A stretch of DNA of 64,000 bases from Epithemia pelagica (GCA_946965045.2 OX337232.1:2852001-2916000); one strand, 5' to 3'. Positions 22,756 to 33,144 are shown, counted from the stretch's first letter. Numbers and translations: made by a program. The notes: generated by a model not told the origin, from the letters alone.

Positions 22756-24019
22756 CAAATCTCTCTGCTTGAAGTAGGGAACACGACGACGCCTCCACCA
22801 AACGTTTTGTCGTGTCTCAAGATGCCCATATTTTCTGTTACCTCAAGAATGTGAACCGTATTGCGTGTGGTGGATGGACTGACTGGACAACCGTGTGATG
22901 AGGCTGCTAGCGATACGGGAAAATGGCGATGTTCCCTTCTGCATAACATCGCCAAGACCAACCTGTGGACGATTTCTGCATCAAAGCTCGACGGTGAAAT
23001 GATTGGTCGAGATTGATGGCGGATGGCAATATGGAACCATGGGAGATATCAGCGTTATAAGCGCAGAGGACGATTGATGGCGGTGTGGAGTCATGCGAGA
23101 TCTCAGCGGTATAAGCGCAGGGGACGATACTCATGCATGTATGTGTTGGAAAATGGCAATGCGAAGATTTTTGTACCACCAATCTTTGCGGAAAAGGGTT
23201 CTGTTTGGCAGTTGGTGTGAGATTCCGTGTTTTGCAGACACTTCTGCTCTTGTGGATTGCGCTTTTCAAGTCATATCGGTGTCCTTGTATCCCTGCAAAC
23301 GGAATCGATCCGTCCTTCTAGTTGTGGAATAGTACAATAGTAACCATGATAGTGTTAGGATTTCACCGACCCTTGTTCACAGCGAGTGCCACGACACCTA
23401 TATGTATTGTAGCTGCAAACCGACTTGAGAAGCGCGACCAACCAACAGTCCGACCATGTTCTATGGGATGCAATACGAAAGACATTATTGCAATGGGTCG
23501 TTGTCTTGGACCTTGGAACGAATCAAGGTCGTTTCTCCTCTGTCAACGTGTGTTTTTTTTGTCTCATGGTTTCCAAAAAATGAGACCGATTCTTTTGGTG
23601 TGTTTGAAAATTCAAACTGCGAAAGGATTCCCGGCGACGTTGAGTGGTGGTGCGACATCAACAAGTGCTTCCGAAATAGACACAAATTGACGTATGTTTC
23701 GGTCCAAGCCATCAACCACAATCAATAGAAAACGAAGAAGAAAGGAGAGAGAGCGAGGAGATCTCTATCCGTATTCCAAAAGACACACTTGAAAAGAAAA
23801 GAACGACACATACAAGGCCTCCACAAGCACCAAGCGAAAATCGAGAGCCGGATCCATCAGAGAAATCAACTGCCAAGCAAGGGCGAGAGCAACTCTTGAC
23901 ACTGCATCAACACAAGGTTCCCTCAAGCTCCCAACGAACTTCTGCTCCACGAAGCACAGGGTCTTGTGTACCAGAGGCCAGAGTGACCCCCCTTTTGTTT
24001 GTTGTTGTCTCAATGAACC
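22756..24019. other. Intergenic between P3 and P4, with a decayed repeat
   Basis: No intact gene. An imperfect tandem repeat of about 55-60 bp lies at 23011-23071 and 23072-23125 (both GATTGATGGCGG...AGCGxTATAAGCGCAG). Just after it, 23136-23171 resembles the P3 segment at 22700-22735 that encodes the YVLEDGKWKI part of the last domain, so this may be a decayed domain remnant. Confidence 0.4.
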
Positions 24020-27000
24020 ATGCAGTGTGAGACACGACAAGAACAACAACAATGGCAAGATGACGTTGGGACACATACTGCCACTAGCATAACGTGGCGC
24101 AAGTTTCGTCGTCGTCGTCATGGTCGTCCGCAAGGCTGGTGGCTGGTTGTCGTCGTCGTCGTGTTGGCACTCCAGCAACAATGGTCGTCTTTGAATCCCC
24201 CCGGGTTTGTTGTCGTTCACGCGTGGAACAGCAATGTTCAATGGCCCTTTCAACAAGCGATTCAAGCGGCTCAAAAGCATCGATCCTGGTCCTCCTTGGT
24301 GTTTGGGGGGTGGAATGTTGCACCAGAACAGGAATGGAATGCCTTGTGGAATCGGGCCATTGATTTGTATCATCGGGCGACACGAACTTCATCGTCGTCA
24401 ACGTCATCGTCGTCCTGGCGTCCCTCGTCGCCCCATGCCGCAGTCGTGTTGGAAGAATTGACCAAATTAATCACCACCTTGGGCACCTGTCGTCCCAGCA
24501 GCAGCAAAGACGACGACGACACGTCCAACAACCAGAACAACAAATTGACACCCCATTCCATTTCCATGATGCAGGGTGCGTTGGATGCCATTGAAGCACA
24601 AGTGGTACGAGAAGAACAAGATCAACAACAAGCGGCCCTTCTCGAGGCACAACGACGAATACAAACCATGACACCCACCACACGGGATGTCACCACGTCG
24701 GAATCACCACCGTCCTTCTCGCAATGGTCGCCCTTTGGTGGAGGACGACGACGACGACGGTCACGGTCGGACAAGCCCGACGACGACAAGTACGACGAAA
24801 ATGGCAATTCCCTAACGGACTACAAGGAGGATCCCATGGTCGTCTTGGTTCGAGCTGCTCAATGCATTGCTCGGGCCATTCAAGATCCCACTGTGGATCC
24901 GGCCCAAGTTCAACCCTTGGTCCATGCCTATGCCAAGGTCAAGGCACAATTGACCGTTGCCCAAGAAACCAATGACGACAATCATGACGACGACGACAAG
25001 GACAAGACGTTGCCCTATTTTATGCAACCATCGACAACGCCAAATCCCAGGACACGCCACAATAACAACAACAACAACCAGGGCTCCGTTATGGAACAGG
25101 GCAGTCGCAAGTTGGAGCCGGAGGATACCAGCAACCAGGACGAAACGGGACGAACATGGTGGAAACCATGGGAGTCGTTCTCCTCCTCAACCACCACGGC
25201 TCCCTTGTCGACCATGACTCGAGCCTGGTACAACCAAGCCTCGGTACCACAAAATCCATGGCAAACCACACAACCACAACCCTCCGAGACGGTCGATAGC
25301 AGTCCTACTTCAACCACAATGGATTCCATGTCAATTCTCAATCCACAAGGTCCCATGCCACGACGACCAACACGCATTCGTGTCGCGTCCTCCCAACCGC
25401 CACCACAAGAATCCACGACATTGACCCAATCCAACGCCCCCGGGATTTCAACCGCAACCACCGTCGCCACACCCGGGATTGCTGCACAAAAAGAAGAAGA
25501 ACAAGAACCATCCAAGGCTTTTGCGTCACCTCTGCAATCGCCACAACCAGCACAAGTACAACCACCTGCACAAACACAAACAGTAACGACTCCTCCTCCT
25601 CCACCAACGCAGCAAGCACAAGCCCAACCAGAAACGACTCCACCACCACCACAAAAATCACAATCACAACCAGTAACAAGTCCACCACCACAGCAACAAG
25701 AAGCACCAACACAACGTACATCGGGTGAATCACCGCCCAGCCCTCAAGCCACGTCAATGGCCCTTTCACCACCACAGCCACCATCTCCCGTATCGTCGTC
25801 AGTGCCCTCGCGCAGTCGACTCCAACCAGAACCACTCTGGCAAGCTCCTGCCAGTTTGCAACCCAGCATGGATTTGGCACAGCAATTGGAAGAAACACTT
25901 TTGTCAGATACAGGTTCGATGGATCCAGTACAAAGCTTTGTCAATTCCTTGGCTGCACAAGCACCCAAACCAGACTCGGAATCCTCCAGGACAACGACTG
26001 CTTCTACGACTACTCGTGCATCGTCACCGTCGACAACCCCTTATGTCCCTGCTACTGCTTCGTCTTCGTTTTCGTCTTCTGAAGCTGCAACTCAAAAGTC
26101 TCCTCAAGCATCGTCTTTTGCAGAAACGAGCGGTATGCCTGGACCTTTTCCTTCGATTCCAGCTCCAACATCCATGACCAATCCAACATCATCGGCCACG
26201 CCAACCATGGTGGACACGAATGCTACGGCACGCATGGAACAATTTGTCGAATCGTTGAGGGCCATTCGGGAAGGAAAGTCCGTTGCACCCAGTACAGCAA
26301 CAACAACGACGACCAACACTGCCTCAACAATGGCCATACCACAGCCTCTGTCAACACCCTCCGAGGTCGACCCAGCACCAACAACAACCGCCTCGGTCGA
26401 CCAATCCGATGTTGCCAGTCTCATGGAACGTGTCCAACAAACATTGGACGCTGAACAGGCACCACAAGAAGAGGCGATTTCATCCGTCACGGACACGGTA
26501 GAAACGACCCGACAGAATCCGTTCACAACAACGAATAGGGATGGACCAGAACGATTGACGCCTCATCCACCCAATGCTCCACCACCGTTGGAGGACGTGA
26601 CCATGGAGGGTCGTCATCGTCCTCCTCCTTCGTCCCCAGTGGACCGCCACATGCGACGTGTCCAGGAAACGGCCCAGAATCTCAACAGTCGCTTCTCGTC
26701 CATGCTGGAATACAGCGACTTGGTTCCCGGAGAGGATTCCAAGGACATGTTCAATGGTGCAAAGGCTATCGACGACCAAGACTACTACCATGGCATGAAC
26801 GACCAGGACCCCAAGGAACAGTTAAAAGTCCAATTGCAACACCTCGAACGTCAAATGGACAAATACCTCAAAGACGAACAGGCTTGGGAGGAAGTGGAAG
26901 AAGGGTGGGATTCGGCCATGCAATTTTGGGTTACCGAAGCATCACCGGCGGTCCGGGAAGGATTTGCCACGGCCTGGAAACAAATTAGTACGGCGTGGAG

Positions 27001-27817
27001 TATGGTGTACCAAATCTTGGTACAACAAAACAAGGCGTCCTGGGTCCCTCGATGGGCCTTGCCCCCACCATCGTCGTCTAGTAATAACTTGATGGATCAG
27101 TTACGACCGGAACGATGGACCGCGTGGGCCCGTCAATTGTCGTGGGTCGAAACAGGCAATGACAGTGTGGGGCACCAGTCTCCCAATCCAACACCCTCTA
27201 CTGCTGCTGCTGCTTCGTCTTCGTCTCCTCAAGTCATTTCGAAGAAACCAAGAAAGGGCAAGGGCGGCGAAAAGGACTATGACGCCATGGCTACAGCCGA
27301 TCCAGACAAGTATGTCGAACCGGAATGGACCCGTTTGGCGGCGGAATGGACTCGGCTCAATAGCGACACGTCCGAATCGACGAAACCATCCAACAACACA
27401 CCAACCAAACCACCCAACACAATGGTCGTTGCCGCCGCAGAAGCACGACCAGTAGTATCCCCGGATTGGTCGCAACTTGCCCAGGAATGGGCTTCCCGAA
27501 ACCGTGACGAGACGCAAGCACGACAAGGCCAACCCGAGGAAACATTCTCCCGTGATGATGATGGAATGATTGAGAATTCGTCGGAATCCAGCAAGGATAA
27601 CCAAGATAATATCCACGAAGACTCTTGGCAAGATCTTGCCCAAGCATGGAAAAGTAGAAACAGCGAAGATCAACAGCAAGAACAACGGCAATACGAAACA
27701 CCCAAGGTATCTTTGGGTACCAAAGCAAAGCCTGCAACAGCAGACGATACAACCCAAGTGAGCTGGCAGTCCTTGGCCAATGATTGGGCCGAACGAAATC
27801 GTGATTTGCACCCTTGA
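24020..27817 (+). CDS. P4: probable plastid-targeted low-complexity protein with LAxEW motifs
   Basis: A 1265-aa single-exon protein of unknown function. A long basic N-region (KFRRRRHGR) precedes a hydrophobic core (about residues 40-52) and a VHA^WN site at 68-69; Trp is an accepted +1 residue in diatom plastid presequences, though the unusually long N-region makes targeting less sure than for P1-P3. The middle is Gln/Pro/Ser/Thr-rich with short amphipathic segments. Residues about 910-1010 look helical and charged (QLQHLERQMDKYLKDEQAW onward). The C-terminal 170 residues carry four motifs: WTRLAAEWTRLNSD, WSQLAQEWASRNRD, WQDLAQAWKSRNSE and WQSLANDWAERNRD. These match the LAREWGAMNxD motif of P1, so P1 and P4 share a sequence element that I know from no named family. 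Confidence 0.75.
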   Translation: MQCETRQEQQQWQDDVGTHTATSITWRKFRRRRHGRPQGWWLVVVVVVLALQQQWSSLNPPGFVVVHAWNSNVQWPFQQAIQAAQKHRSWSSLVFGGWNVAPEQEWNALWNRAIDLYHRATRTSSSSTSSSSWRPSSPHAAVVLEELTKLITTLGTCRPSSSKDDDDTSNNQNNKLTPHSISMMQGALDAIEAQVVREEQDQQQAALLEAQRRIQTMTPTTRDVTTSESPPSFSQWSPFGGGRRRRRSRSDKPDDDKYDENGNSLTDYKEDPMVVLVRAAQCIARAIQDPTVDPAQVQPLVHAYAKVKAQLTVAQETNDDNHDDDDKDKTLPYFMQPSTTPNPRTRHNNNNNNQGSVMEQGSRKLEPEDTSNQDETGRTWWKPWESFSSSTTTAPLSTMTRAWYNQASVPQNPWQTTQPQPSETVDSSPTSTTMDSMSILNPQGPMPRRPTRIRVASSQPPPQESTTLTQSNAPGISTATTVATPGIAAQKEEEQEPSKAFASPLQSPQPAQVQPPAQTQTVTTPPPPPTQQAQAQPETTPPPPQKSQSQPVTSPPPQQQEAPTQRTSGESPPSPQATSMALSPPQPPSPVSSSVPSRSRLQPEPLWQAPASLQPSMDLAQQLEETLLSDTGSMDPVQSFVNSLAAQAPKPDSESSRTTTASTTTRASSPSTTPYVPATASSSFSSSEAATQKSPQASSFAETSGMPGPFPSIPAPTSMTNPTSSATPTMVDTNATARMEQFVESLRAIREGKSVAPSTATTTTTNTASTMAIPQPLSTPSEVDPAPTTTASVDQSDVASLMERVQQTLDAEQAPQEEAISSVTDTVETTRQNPFTTTNRDGPERLTPHPPNAPPPLEDVTMEGRHRPPPSSPVDRHMRRVQETAQNLNSRFSSMLEYSDLVPGEDSKDMFNGAKAIDDQDYYHGMNDQDPKEQLKVQLQHLERQMDKYLKDEQAWEEVEEGWDSAMQFWVTEASPAVREGFATAWKQISTAWSMVYQILVQQNKASWVPRWALPPPSSSSNNLMDQLRPERWTAWARQLSWVETGNDSVGHQSPNPTPSTAAAASSSSPQVISKKPRKGKGGEKDYDAMATADPDKYVEPEWTRLAAEWTRLNSDTSESTKPSNNTPTKPPNTMVVAAAEARPVVSPDWSQLAQEWASRNRDETQARQGQPEETFSRDDDGMIENSSESSKDNQDNIHEDSWQDLAQAWKSRNSEDQQQEQRQYETPKVSLGTKAKPATADDTTQVSWQSLANDWAERNRDLHP

Positions 27818-28128
27818 CGACAACGACAAACTCATTCGTATGGATTCGATCTGGGTTCTGTTGATTTTAGGAAATACTATTCGTTTCGACGGACCCTATT
27901 CGTTGACTCCACAAAAACTATGCAAAGTTGTATACGAGCAAAACTGCCACGGTAGTCCCACAGTTTCTCTGTATCATAACCTAGAGCCGCCGTCTTTATT
28001 TTTACAAATCTTTCCATGAAACATATAATTCTTTGTTGTATATGATTATACTTCATGACGCAAGAGCCATCCTAGGAAATAGATCGATCTAATCCATGGG
28101 TAAAGATGATCCTCCCAACAAACTGCAA
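27818..28128. other. Intergenic between P4 and 5S copy 3
   Basis: 311 bp that must hold the P4 3' UTR and the 5S terminator. No gene seen. Confidence 0.5.
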
Positions 28129-28246
28129 AAGAACAACACCCGGGATTCCAACGTGGTCACCCACCGTAGTACTAACCGGGCCCGACGATGCTTAACTTCG
28201 CTGGGCAGACGGGAAGCGGTGCTGTCATCGTGGTATGGTCATTCCT
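28129..28246 (-). rRNA. 5S ribosomal RNA, copy 3
   Basis: A 118-nt 5S rRNA on the minus strand. It has the canonical-looking box C GGTGGGTGACCAC and CTGCCCAGCG, where copies 1 and 2 have GGTGGGGGACCAC and CTGCTCAGCG. Its 5' end reads AGGAATGACC rather than AGGAACGACC. It is the only copy with a TATATA-like element about 28 bp upstream, so it is the best candidate for a fully functional gene. Confidence 0.93.
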
Positions 28247-28268
28247 ACCATTGCCATAATAGCCACAG

Positions 28269-28276
28269 TATATAAT
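28269..28276 (-). promoter_or_regulatory. TATATA-like element at about -28 of 5S copy 3
   Basis: TATATAAT on the plus strand (ATTATATA on the gene strand) lies 23-30 bp upstream of the 5S 5' end. Plant 5S genes carry a comparable TATA-like element near -28. It could equally serve the divergent PH-domain gene, whose ATG is 123 bp away. Confidence 0.4.
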
Positions 28277-28398
28277 CGTAAGCTGTACATCCATTGGTCA
28301 AAGGATGGATCCATGCATTGTTCCTGCTTGTGTCGTTGTTGTTTGTTTCGCTCCAATCTAGAATCTTATAGGAAACAGCATCGACAGTCTGTCTCAGA

Positions 28399-31326
28399 AT
28401 GGCAAGTCCCACTCGAAAGACACCAACAGCGCCGACCGCGGCGGTTACATCGCCTCCTCCGGCCGCAGCAGCAGTGGGAGAATCACATCGAGTGTATTGG
28501 CAACAATGGTTGCCGACTCGTCGCGGACCTTCCACCAATAGCAGCAACAGCACGAATGCAGCTACCCACACGACCGCTCCCAATGCGGCTGCGACAACGG
28601 CCACCAAATCCGCTGTCGCTCTGAATCGTCGGAGTGGAACCGCTCATTCATCGACGACAACAACCACAACCACAACAAGTAGCAGCAGTGCTTCCAGCAG
28701 TCCGTCGCCGTTGGTGCGTCGTGAATGGATTACCTCGTCGGTGGCCGTTCGCATGACACTGGAAGCCCGTGCCATGGATGTGACCAATTTGTTGCGCGAT
28801 CGATTGGGATTGAATCCACCCTCAACAACGACGACACCGTCGTCCACTCCAGCCGCCAAACCCAACGATGCCTTGGTGTTGGTGGGAACCTTGTATTCCT
28901 TGCCCTTGAATCATGTTCAATTTGAGACTCTGGACGACAGCCTTTCTTCGAATGGCACACTTGCATCCAGAACCGCCGCTTTGGCAGCAACAACGACAAC
29001 CAGTTCTCGATCCAACCACATCAATAACACTCAGAGCAGTGGACGATCGGAACCCGTCCATTTGGTCTATACCTTACGACCCGACGAATCGCCCTTGGAA
29101 TTGTATCACCGTATGCAACAACGCATTCAGACCCTCTCGTCGTCGTCATCATCGTCATCCTCACACGCTCATCCATCACCACAACAATCACAACCGTCAT
29201 GGCAATCCTTGCAACCAACGAGTCGACCCATCATGGCACCGCAATTGCAATGGTTTTTTGTCCCCGATGTTCCCAGTACCAATAATAACAGTACAACGAC
29301 AACCGCCAGTCATCCCCACTGGAGCATTCCCAATTGTTTGCATTTGGAAGGCTATTGTACATCCATGGAAGACAATGAGAGTGAGGAGGACGATGACGAA
29401 AATCACACGGGTATGGTCTTTGATGATGATGATGACGACGACCAGGACGAAACCAAGGGTGACAACAACAACAACAAGAGGACGGCTACAACTAGCAACA
29501 ACTCACTCCAAGAGGAAATGGAAGCCAAGTTTCCTTGGTTGCGACCCTCCGGTTCCGCGGATTCCAATGCGAACGACGACACCAATGACAAGCAAGACGA
29601 GGAGGGCAAGGATGCATCACCATCATCATCATCATCACACCAGCAACGTCAACGACAACGACGACACCGTTGGAATCGGATTCGGACCCGGGAACGCCAA
29701 CGAGCCCAACAATTCGATCAGTGTCGAGGATCTCGCCACGGATCGTCCTCGACGACAACAGGGACAACGGCAGCGGCATCGACGACGATGACCACGGCCA
29801 AAAAGACCATGACGACTCCCCGTCGTCCCCTGCGTTCCCCTTCTACGCAGTGCATGTCGGGATACTTGTTGAAACAATGTCACGTCGATCGTCATGTCTG
29901 GAGACGCATGTATTGTGTCGTCACGGACGATTACTTGTGGTTTCAAACTCGAATCTATCATCATCATTATTATTCTTGTTCGGATTCCTCTGGGACAACC
30001 GACCGTCCAGGTACAGCACCAGCCAACGAGGAGGAATCGGAAGAAATGTATTCGTGGAGTCGTCATGGTCGATTGCGTTTGACACGAGCGCTCTTGTTAC
30101 AGCCCGTTGTACGAGATGTGGGGCCGACCAACCACAATCCATCGTCGTCGTCATCCTCCTCCTCCATGTCGACCACTCTGCCAACACCCTTGGATCGAAC
30201 TCCCCATGCCTTTGAATTGGTGACACCGGATGGGACCAGTCATGTCTTTCGAGCGACCAATCCACACGAACAAGGACAATGGATTCGGGTCTTGTCGGAA
30301 CGCATGGTCCAATCGTATGAGAATTCCTTGTTGGAACAAGCCCAATTGTTGTTGGTCGATGAGTGTCAAGCCCAATGTCAACGCATGGAACAAACGGTCT
30401 TGACCATGGGACAGGATCTACATGCGTCCGGCAGTTCTTGGAGTGAACCTACCCAGGAGGCAACCTCTCCCCAGTCTCGGACGTTCGGATGGTTTGTCTT
30501 TCCCAAACCCTTTGCCAATGACAACAACCACAAGAACGACCAGAAGGACACGCCCCACAAGTTCTCCTCGGACAAGTGTTTGATTCGACGACACTGCTTG
30601 TTGCAATGGGCCTTACAAGTATCGGATTATCGTGAATGTTGTCGTTATGTCCAATCCATATTGCCTCCTCCCCGTCCGGTTGTGGCAGCCTCGGCCATGA
30701 ATGCGGCCGTGGCTGCTGCTCAAACCAGCACACCCTCCAAAACGAACTCCACGACCACTGCGACTGCCACACCCAACAACAACCACAATAGTACCGACAA
30801 GGCCCCACGACGTCCTTCCCTCAAAACACATGCGGCCGCGGCCATTGCGGTCTTGTCCTTGCAACAACATCACGATGTATCATCATCGTCGTCCTCGTCA
30901 TCTTCATGGGCCATGTCCTCGTCTCGTGCCTTTTCCCCTCATGTTCGTTCGTGGATCCGCGAGTGTTGGATTCGGGCGACACGTTTGTTGCAAGTTTTGT
31001 CGGCGGGTCCGTCGCCACCCTTTTGTGTCCTGGTCGATCCCGAATCCAACACTCCCAAAACGACCACGACCACAAACACGGAGAAGGCCATGGTCTTTTC
31101 CTATCCACGTCGCATTGAAACCTTGCTTCGACACATTGAATATGTCATTACGGGACGACATGCCGCCCGCCCGACGGGTCGTAGTGGTACTTCTACTAGT
31201 ACTAGTAGTACTACGACGGGGGATGCCACAGTTCATCAAACCATGCCACCACCCCTCGACTTGTTTGATCCCTTGTTGCGGGAACTTCAGACCTTGGTGG
31301 CACCCGATCAAGATCCGGATCGATAA
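28399..31326 (+). CDS. PH-domain protein
   Basis: A 975-aa single-exon protein. Residues about 484-640 contain a pleckstrin-homology domain: it opens with SGYLLKQ, has WRRMYCVVTDDYLWF in strands 2-4, a long Ser/Asp-rich insert, and closes with an HVFRATNPHEQGQWIRVL helix carrying the conserved Trp. PH domains bind phosphoinositides or protein partners at membranes. The rest is Thr/Ser/Asn-rich linker with acidic runs (about 315-365). A basic, Gln/Arg-rich stretch (about 415-440) and some helical regions after the PH domain (660-700, 850-930) contain no domain I can name. There is no signal peptide or membrane segment. A lipid-binding adaptor is the most that can be inferred. The gene starts 152 bp from 5S copy 3, divergently transcribed. 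Confidence 0.78.
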   Translation: MASPTRKTPTAPTAAVTSPPPAAAAVGESHRVYWQQWLPTRRGPSTNSSNSTNAATHTTAPNAAATTATKSAVALNRRSGTAHSSTTTTTTTTSSSSASSSPSPLVRREWITSSVAVRMTLEARAMDVTNLLRDRLGLNPPSTTTTPSSTPAAKPNDALVLVGTLYSLPLNHVQFETLDDSLSSNGTLASRTAALAATTTTSSRSNHINNTQSSGRSEPVHLVYTLRPDESPLELYHRMQQRIQTLSSSSSSSSSHAHPSPQQSQPSWQSLQPTSRPIMAPQLQWFFVPDVPSTNNNSTTTTASHPHWSIPNCLHLEGYCTSMEDNESEEDDDENHTGMVFDDDDDDDQDETKGDNNNNKRTATTSNNSLQEEMEAKFPWLRPSGSADSNANDDTNDKQDEEGKDASPSSSSSHQQRQRQRRHRWNRIRTRERQRAQQFDQCRGSRHGSSSTTTGTTAAASTTMTTAKKTMTTPRRPLRSPSTQCMSGYLLKQCHVDRHVWRRMYCVVTDDYLWFQTRIYHHHYYSCSDSSGTTDRPGTAPANEEESEEMYSWSRHGRLRLTRALLLQPVVRDVGPTNHNPSSSSSSSSMSTTLPTPLDRTPHAFELVTPDGTSHVFRATNPHEQGQWIRVLSERMVQSYENSLLEQAQLLLVDECQAQCQRMEQTVLTMGQDLHASGSSWSEPTQEATSPQSRTFGWFVFPKPFANDNNHKNDQKDTPHKFSSDKCLIRRHCLLQWALQVSDYRECCRYVQSILPPPRPVVAASAMNAAVAAAQTSTPSKTNSTTTATATPNNNHNSTDKAPRRPSLKTHAAAAIAVLSLQQHHDVSSSSSSSSSWAMSSSRAFSPHVRSWIRECWIRATRLLQVLSAGPSPPFCVLVDPESNTPKTTTTTNTEKAMVFSYPRRIETLLRHIEYVITGRHAARPTGRSGTSTSTSSTTTGDATVHQTMPPPLDLFDPLLRELQTLVAPDQDPDR

Positions 31327-32409
31327 AAGAATGGAATGAACTGGAAGCAGAAGCAGTAGCAAACACTATCATGATCCGGAACGATACATAGATGGAAGCA
31401 ACGGACCAACAGATTTACTACATGGCAAGCCCACAGATTTTCAATGGGGTTCCACCAGCACAGCAGTCTGTCTGCGACTGTATGCATGTGCTCTCTCTCT
31501 CTCTCTCTCCTGTATCTTTCAAGTAGATACTCTTGGAATGGCATTGGAAAATCGATGGTTTTGGTTCCAACCAACCTGTAATGGAAATGGATTTCTGCAC
31601 GACAGCTTGTCATTGCTTTTCAAGCGATGGGCGAATCGGCGTTTCTTTCCGTCTTCTTGGTCCAGTGCCATTCAGAAAACTACTCTTGGATTCACAGTTG
31701 AATAAAAAAGATGAGTTTACAACCACAACAAGCCATTCCTTGCTCTGAGGGTCTTGATGATATGTTCCCCTTTTTCTTGGATGTTGGGTCAAATGGGTCC
31801 CTTTTCGACAAAGTATCAAGCAATGACTTGTCCTTCGAAGGCGGCTCTGTCGATTAACTAGTGCATTCTCTCCCTCTGAAGCACTAGAAACATGCGGTGC
31901 ACCTGTGGTATTCCAGCGATAACGATAGCGGTCATGAGTTTTGAGTCCAGAGTTGTTGCGAAGGGACCTGCCATGGTTGACCAGCAATTGTCATGGATAT
32001 GTTGCGTGTGGAGAACGGCTTGTAGGATTGTTCACGTGCTTTCATCCTGATCGCAAACAGAAACTTGGCAATTGACACCCCAACTACAGGACACTTCTTG
32101 AACAACATTTAGGACATTACAATGAACCTGCAGTTTGCATATGTCTCCATTTGATCAATTCGTCATGTCCGTCTATGCGATCAACAGACAACAACGATCA
32201 CATGTCTAGAAATTTATCACTGAAATAAGAGGGAATGGTTAACACATAGATCACGTATGTTTAGCAGTTAAAATGTAGTTATGTAATATGTAAAAGTTTC
32301 CGATGTCGTTTCCGAATAGTCAAATCCACTTCCTCAACGAGACCAATTCATGGCCTACCCGACCCCAGAGAGTATCATCATCGTGTTTGAGAGTGTTCAA
32401 CGTGAACTC
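31327..32409. other. Convergent intergenic, no gene seen
   Basis: About 1.1 kb between the 3' ends of the PH-domain gene and the secreted Tyr/Gly-rich gene. Only short open frames and a CT microsatellite. Confidence 0.5.
31491..31509. repeat. (CT)n microsatellite
   Basis: An uninterrupted CT run of about 9 units. Confidence 0.9.
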
Positions 32410-33144
32410 TTAGTTAGTGGGGCTATTCCCTGAGAAACTTGACAAACTTGGAGGAGTGTCTTCTACCAACATGCGCTTGCCGCCCTTGCCGCCCTTGCCA
32501 CTCTTCTTGCCACTGTATGATGGACCACGGTAGTATCCGCCGCCGCCACCATAGCCCACTGGAATCAAAGCAAAGATGGGGAAATCTCTTCCAGGATATG
32601 GGAAGTAGCCACCGCCATAGCCTCCGCAGCCTCCGTAGTAGTAGTCGTCATCACTGCCCTTCTTGCCGCTGCCACTCTTCTTGCCGTAGGAGTAGTCATC
32701 ATCATAGCCATATCCTCCGTAGCCATATCCACAGCCGCCAAAGCCGTAGCCGTAGCCGAATCCAAGGCCACCGCCATAGCCGTATCCGCGTCCATAGCCA
32801 TAGCCGTATCCACGTCCGTAGCCACGTCCATAGTTGTAGTAAGGACGTCCGGGGTAGGGACCGTACCAGTAGTCGTAGTAGTCGTAGCCACCCTTCTTGC
32901 CTCCACCTTTGCCTTTCTTACCGCCATAATAGTCATCATAGTAGTAGTCATCGTAGTAGTAGTCATCATAGTAGTAGTCATCATAGTAGTAGTAGTGGTC
33001 ATTAAGGTAATAATCGTCATAGTAATCATCATAATAGTCGTCGTAATGGGCCATATCATCGCCCATCATATCGTCGCCCATCTTGTCGTCGTCCCATGCC
33101 TTAACGACAACGGCAAAAAGAAGAGAAAGGAGCGCAATTCTCAT
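32410..33144 (-). CDS. Secreted Asp/Tyr- and Gly/Tyr-rich protein
   Basis: A 244-aa protein on the minus strand. I chose the ATG at 33144, 50 codons into the open frame, because it begins a clean signal peptide (MRIALLSLLFAVVVKA^WDDD). The mature protein starts with acidic DDxxDYYDDYY repeats, then a Lys/Gly linker (GGKKGKGGGKKGG), a GYGRGYGYG domain with a few Cys residues, and a Lys/Gly-rich tail (SGKKSGKGGKGGK). Roughly a quarter to a third of the residues are Tyr. This composition suggests an extracellular structural protein: cell wall, silica-associated matrix or adhesive. Lys-rich clusters recall polyamine-modified or silica-binding proteins and Tyr could be cross-linked or DOPA-modified, but that is inference. 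No named family is recognised. Confidence 0.8.
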   Translation of the reverse strand: MRIALLSLLFAVVVKAWDDDKMGDDMMGDDMAHYDDYYDDYYDDYYLNDHYYYYDDYYYDDYYYDDYYYDDYYGGKKGKGGGKKGGYDYYDYWYGPYPGRPYYNYGRGYGRGYGYGYGRGYGYGGGLGFGYGYGFGGCGYGYGGYGYDDDYSYGKKSGSGKKGSDDDYYYGGCGGYGGGYFPYPGRDFPIFALIPVGYGGGGGYYRGPSYSGKKSGKGGKGGKRMLVEDTPPSLSSFSGNSPTN

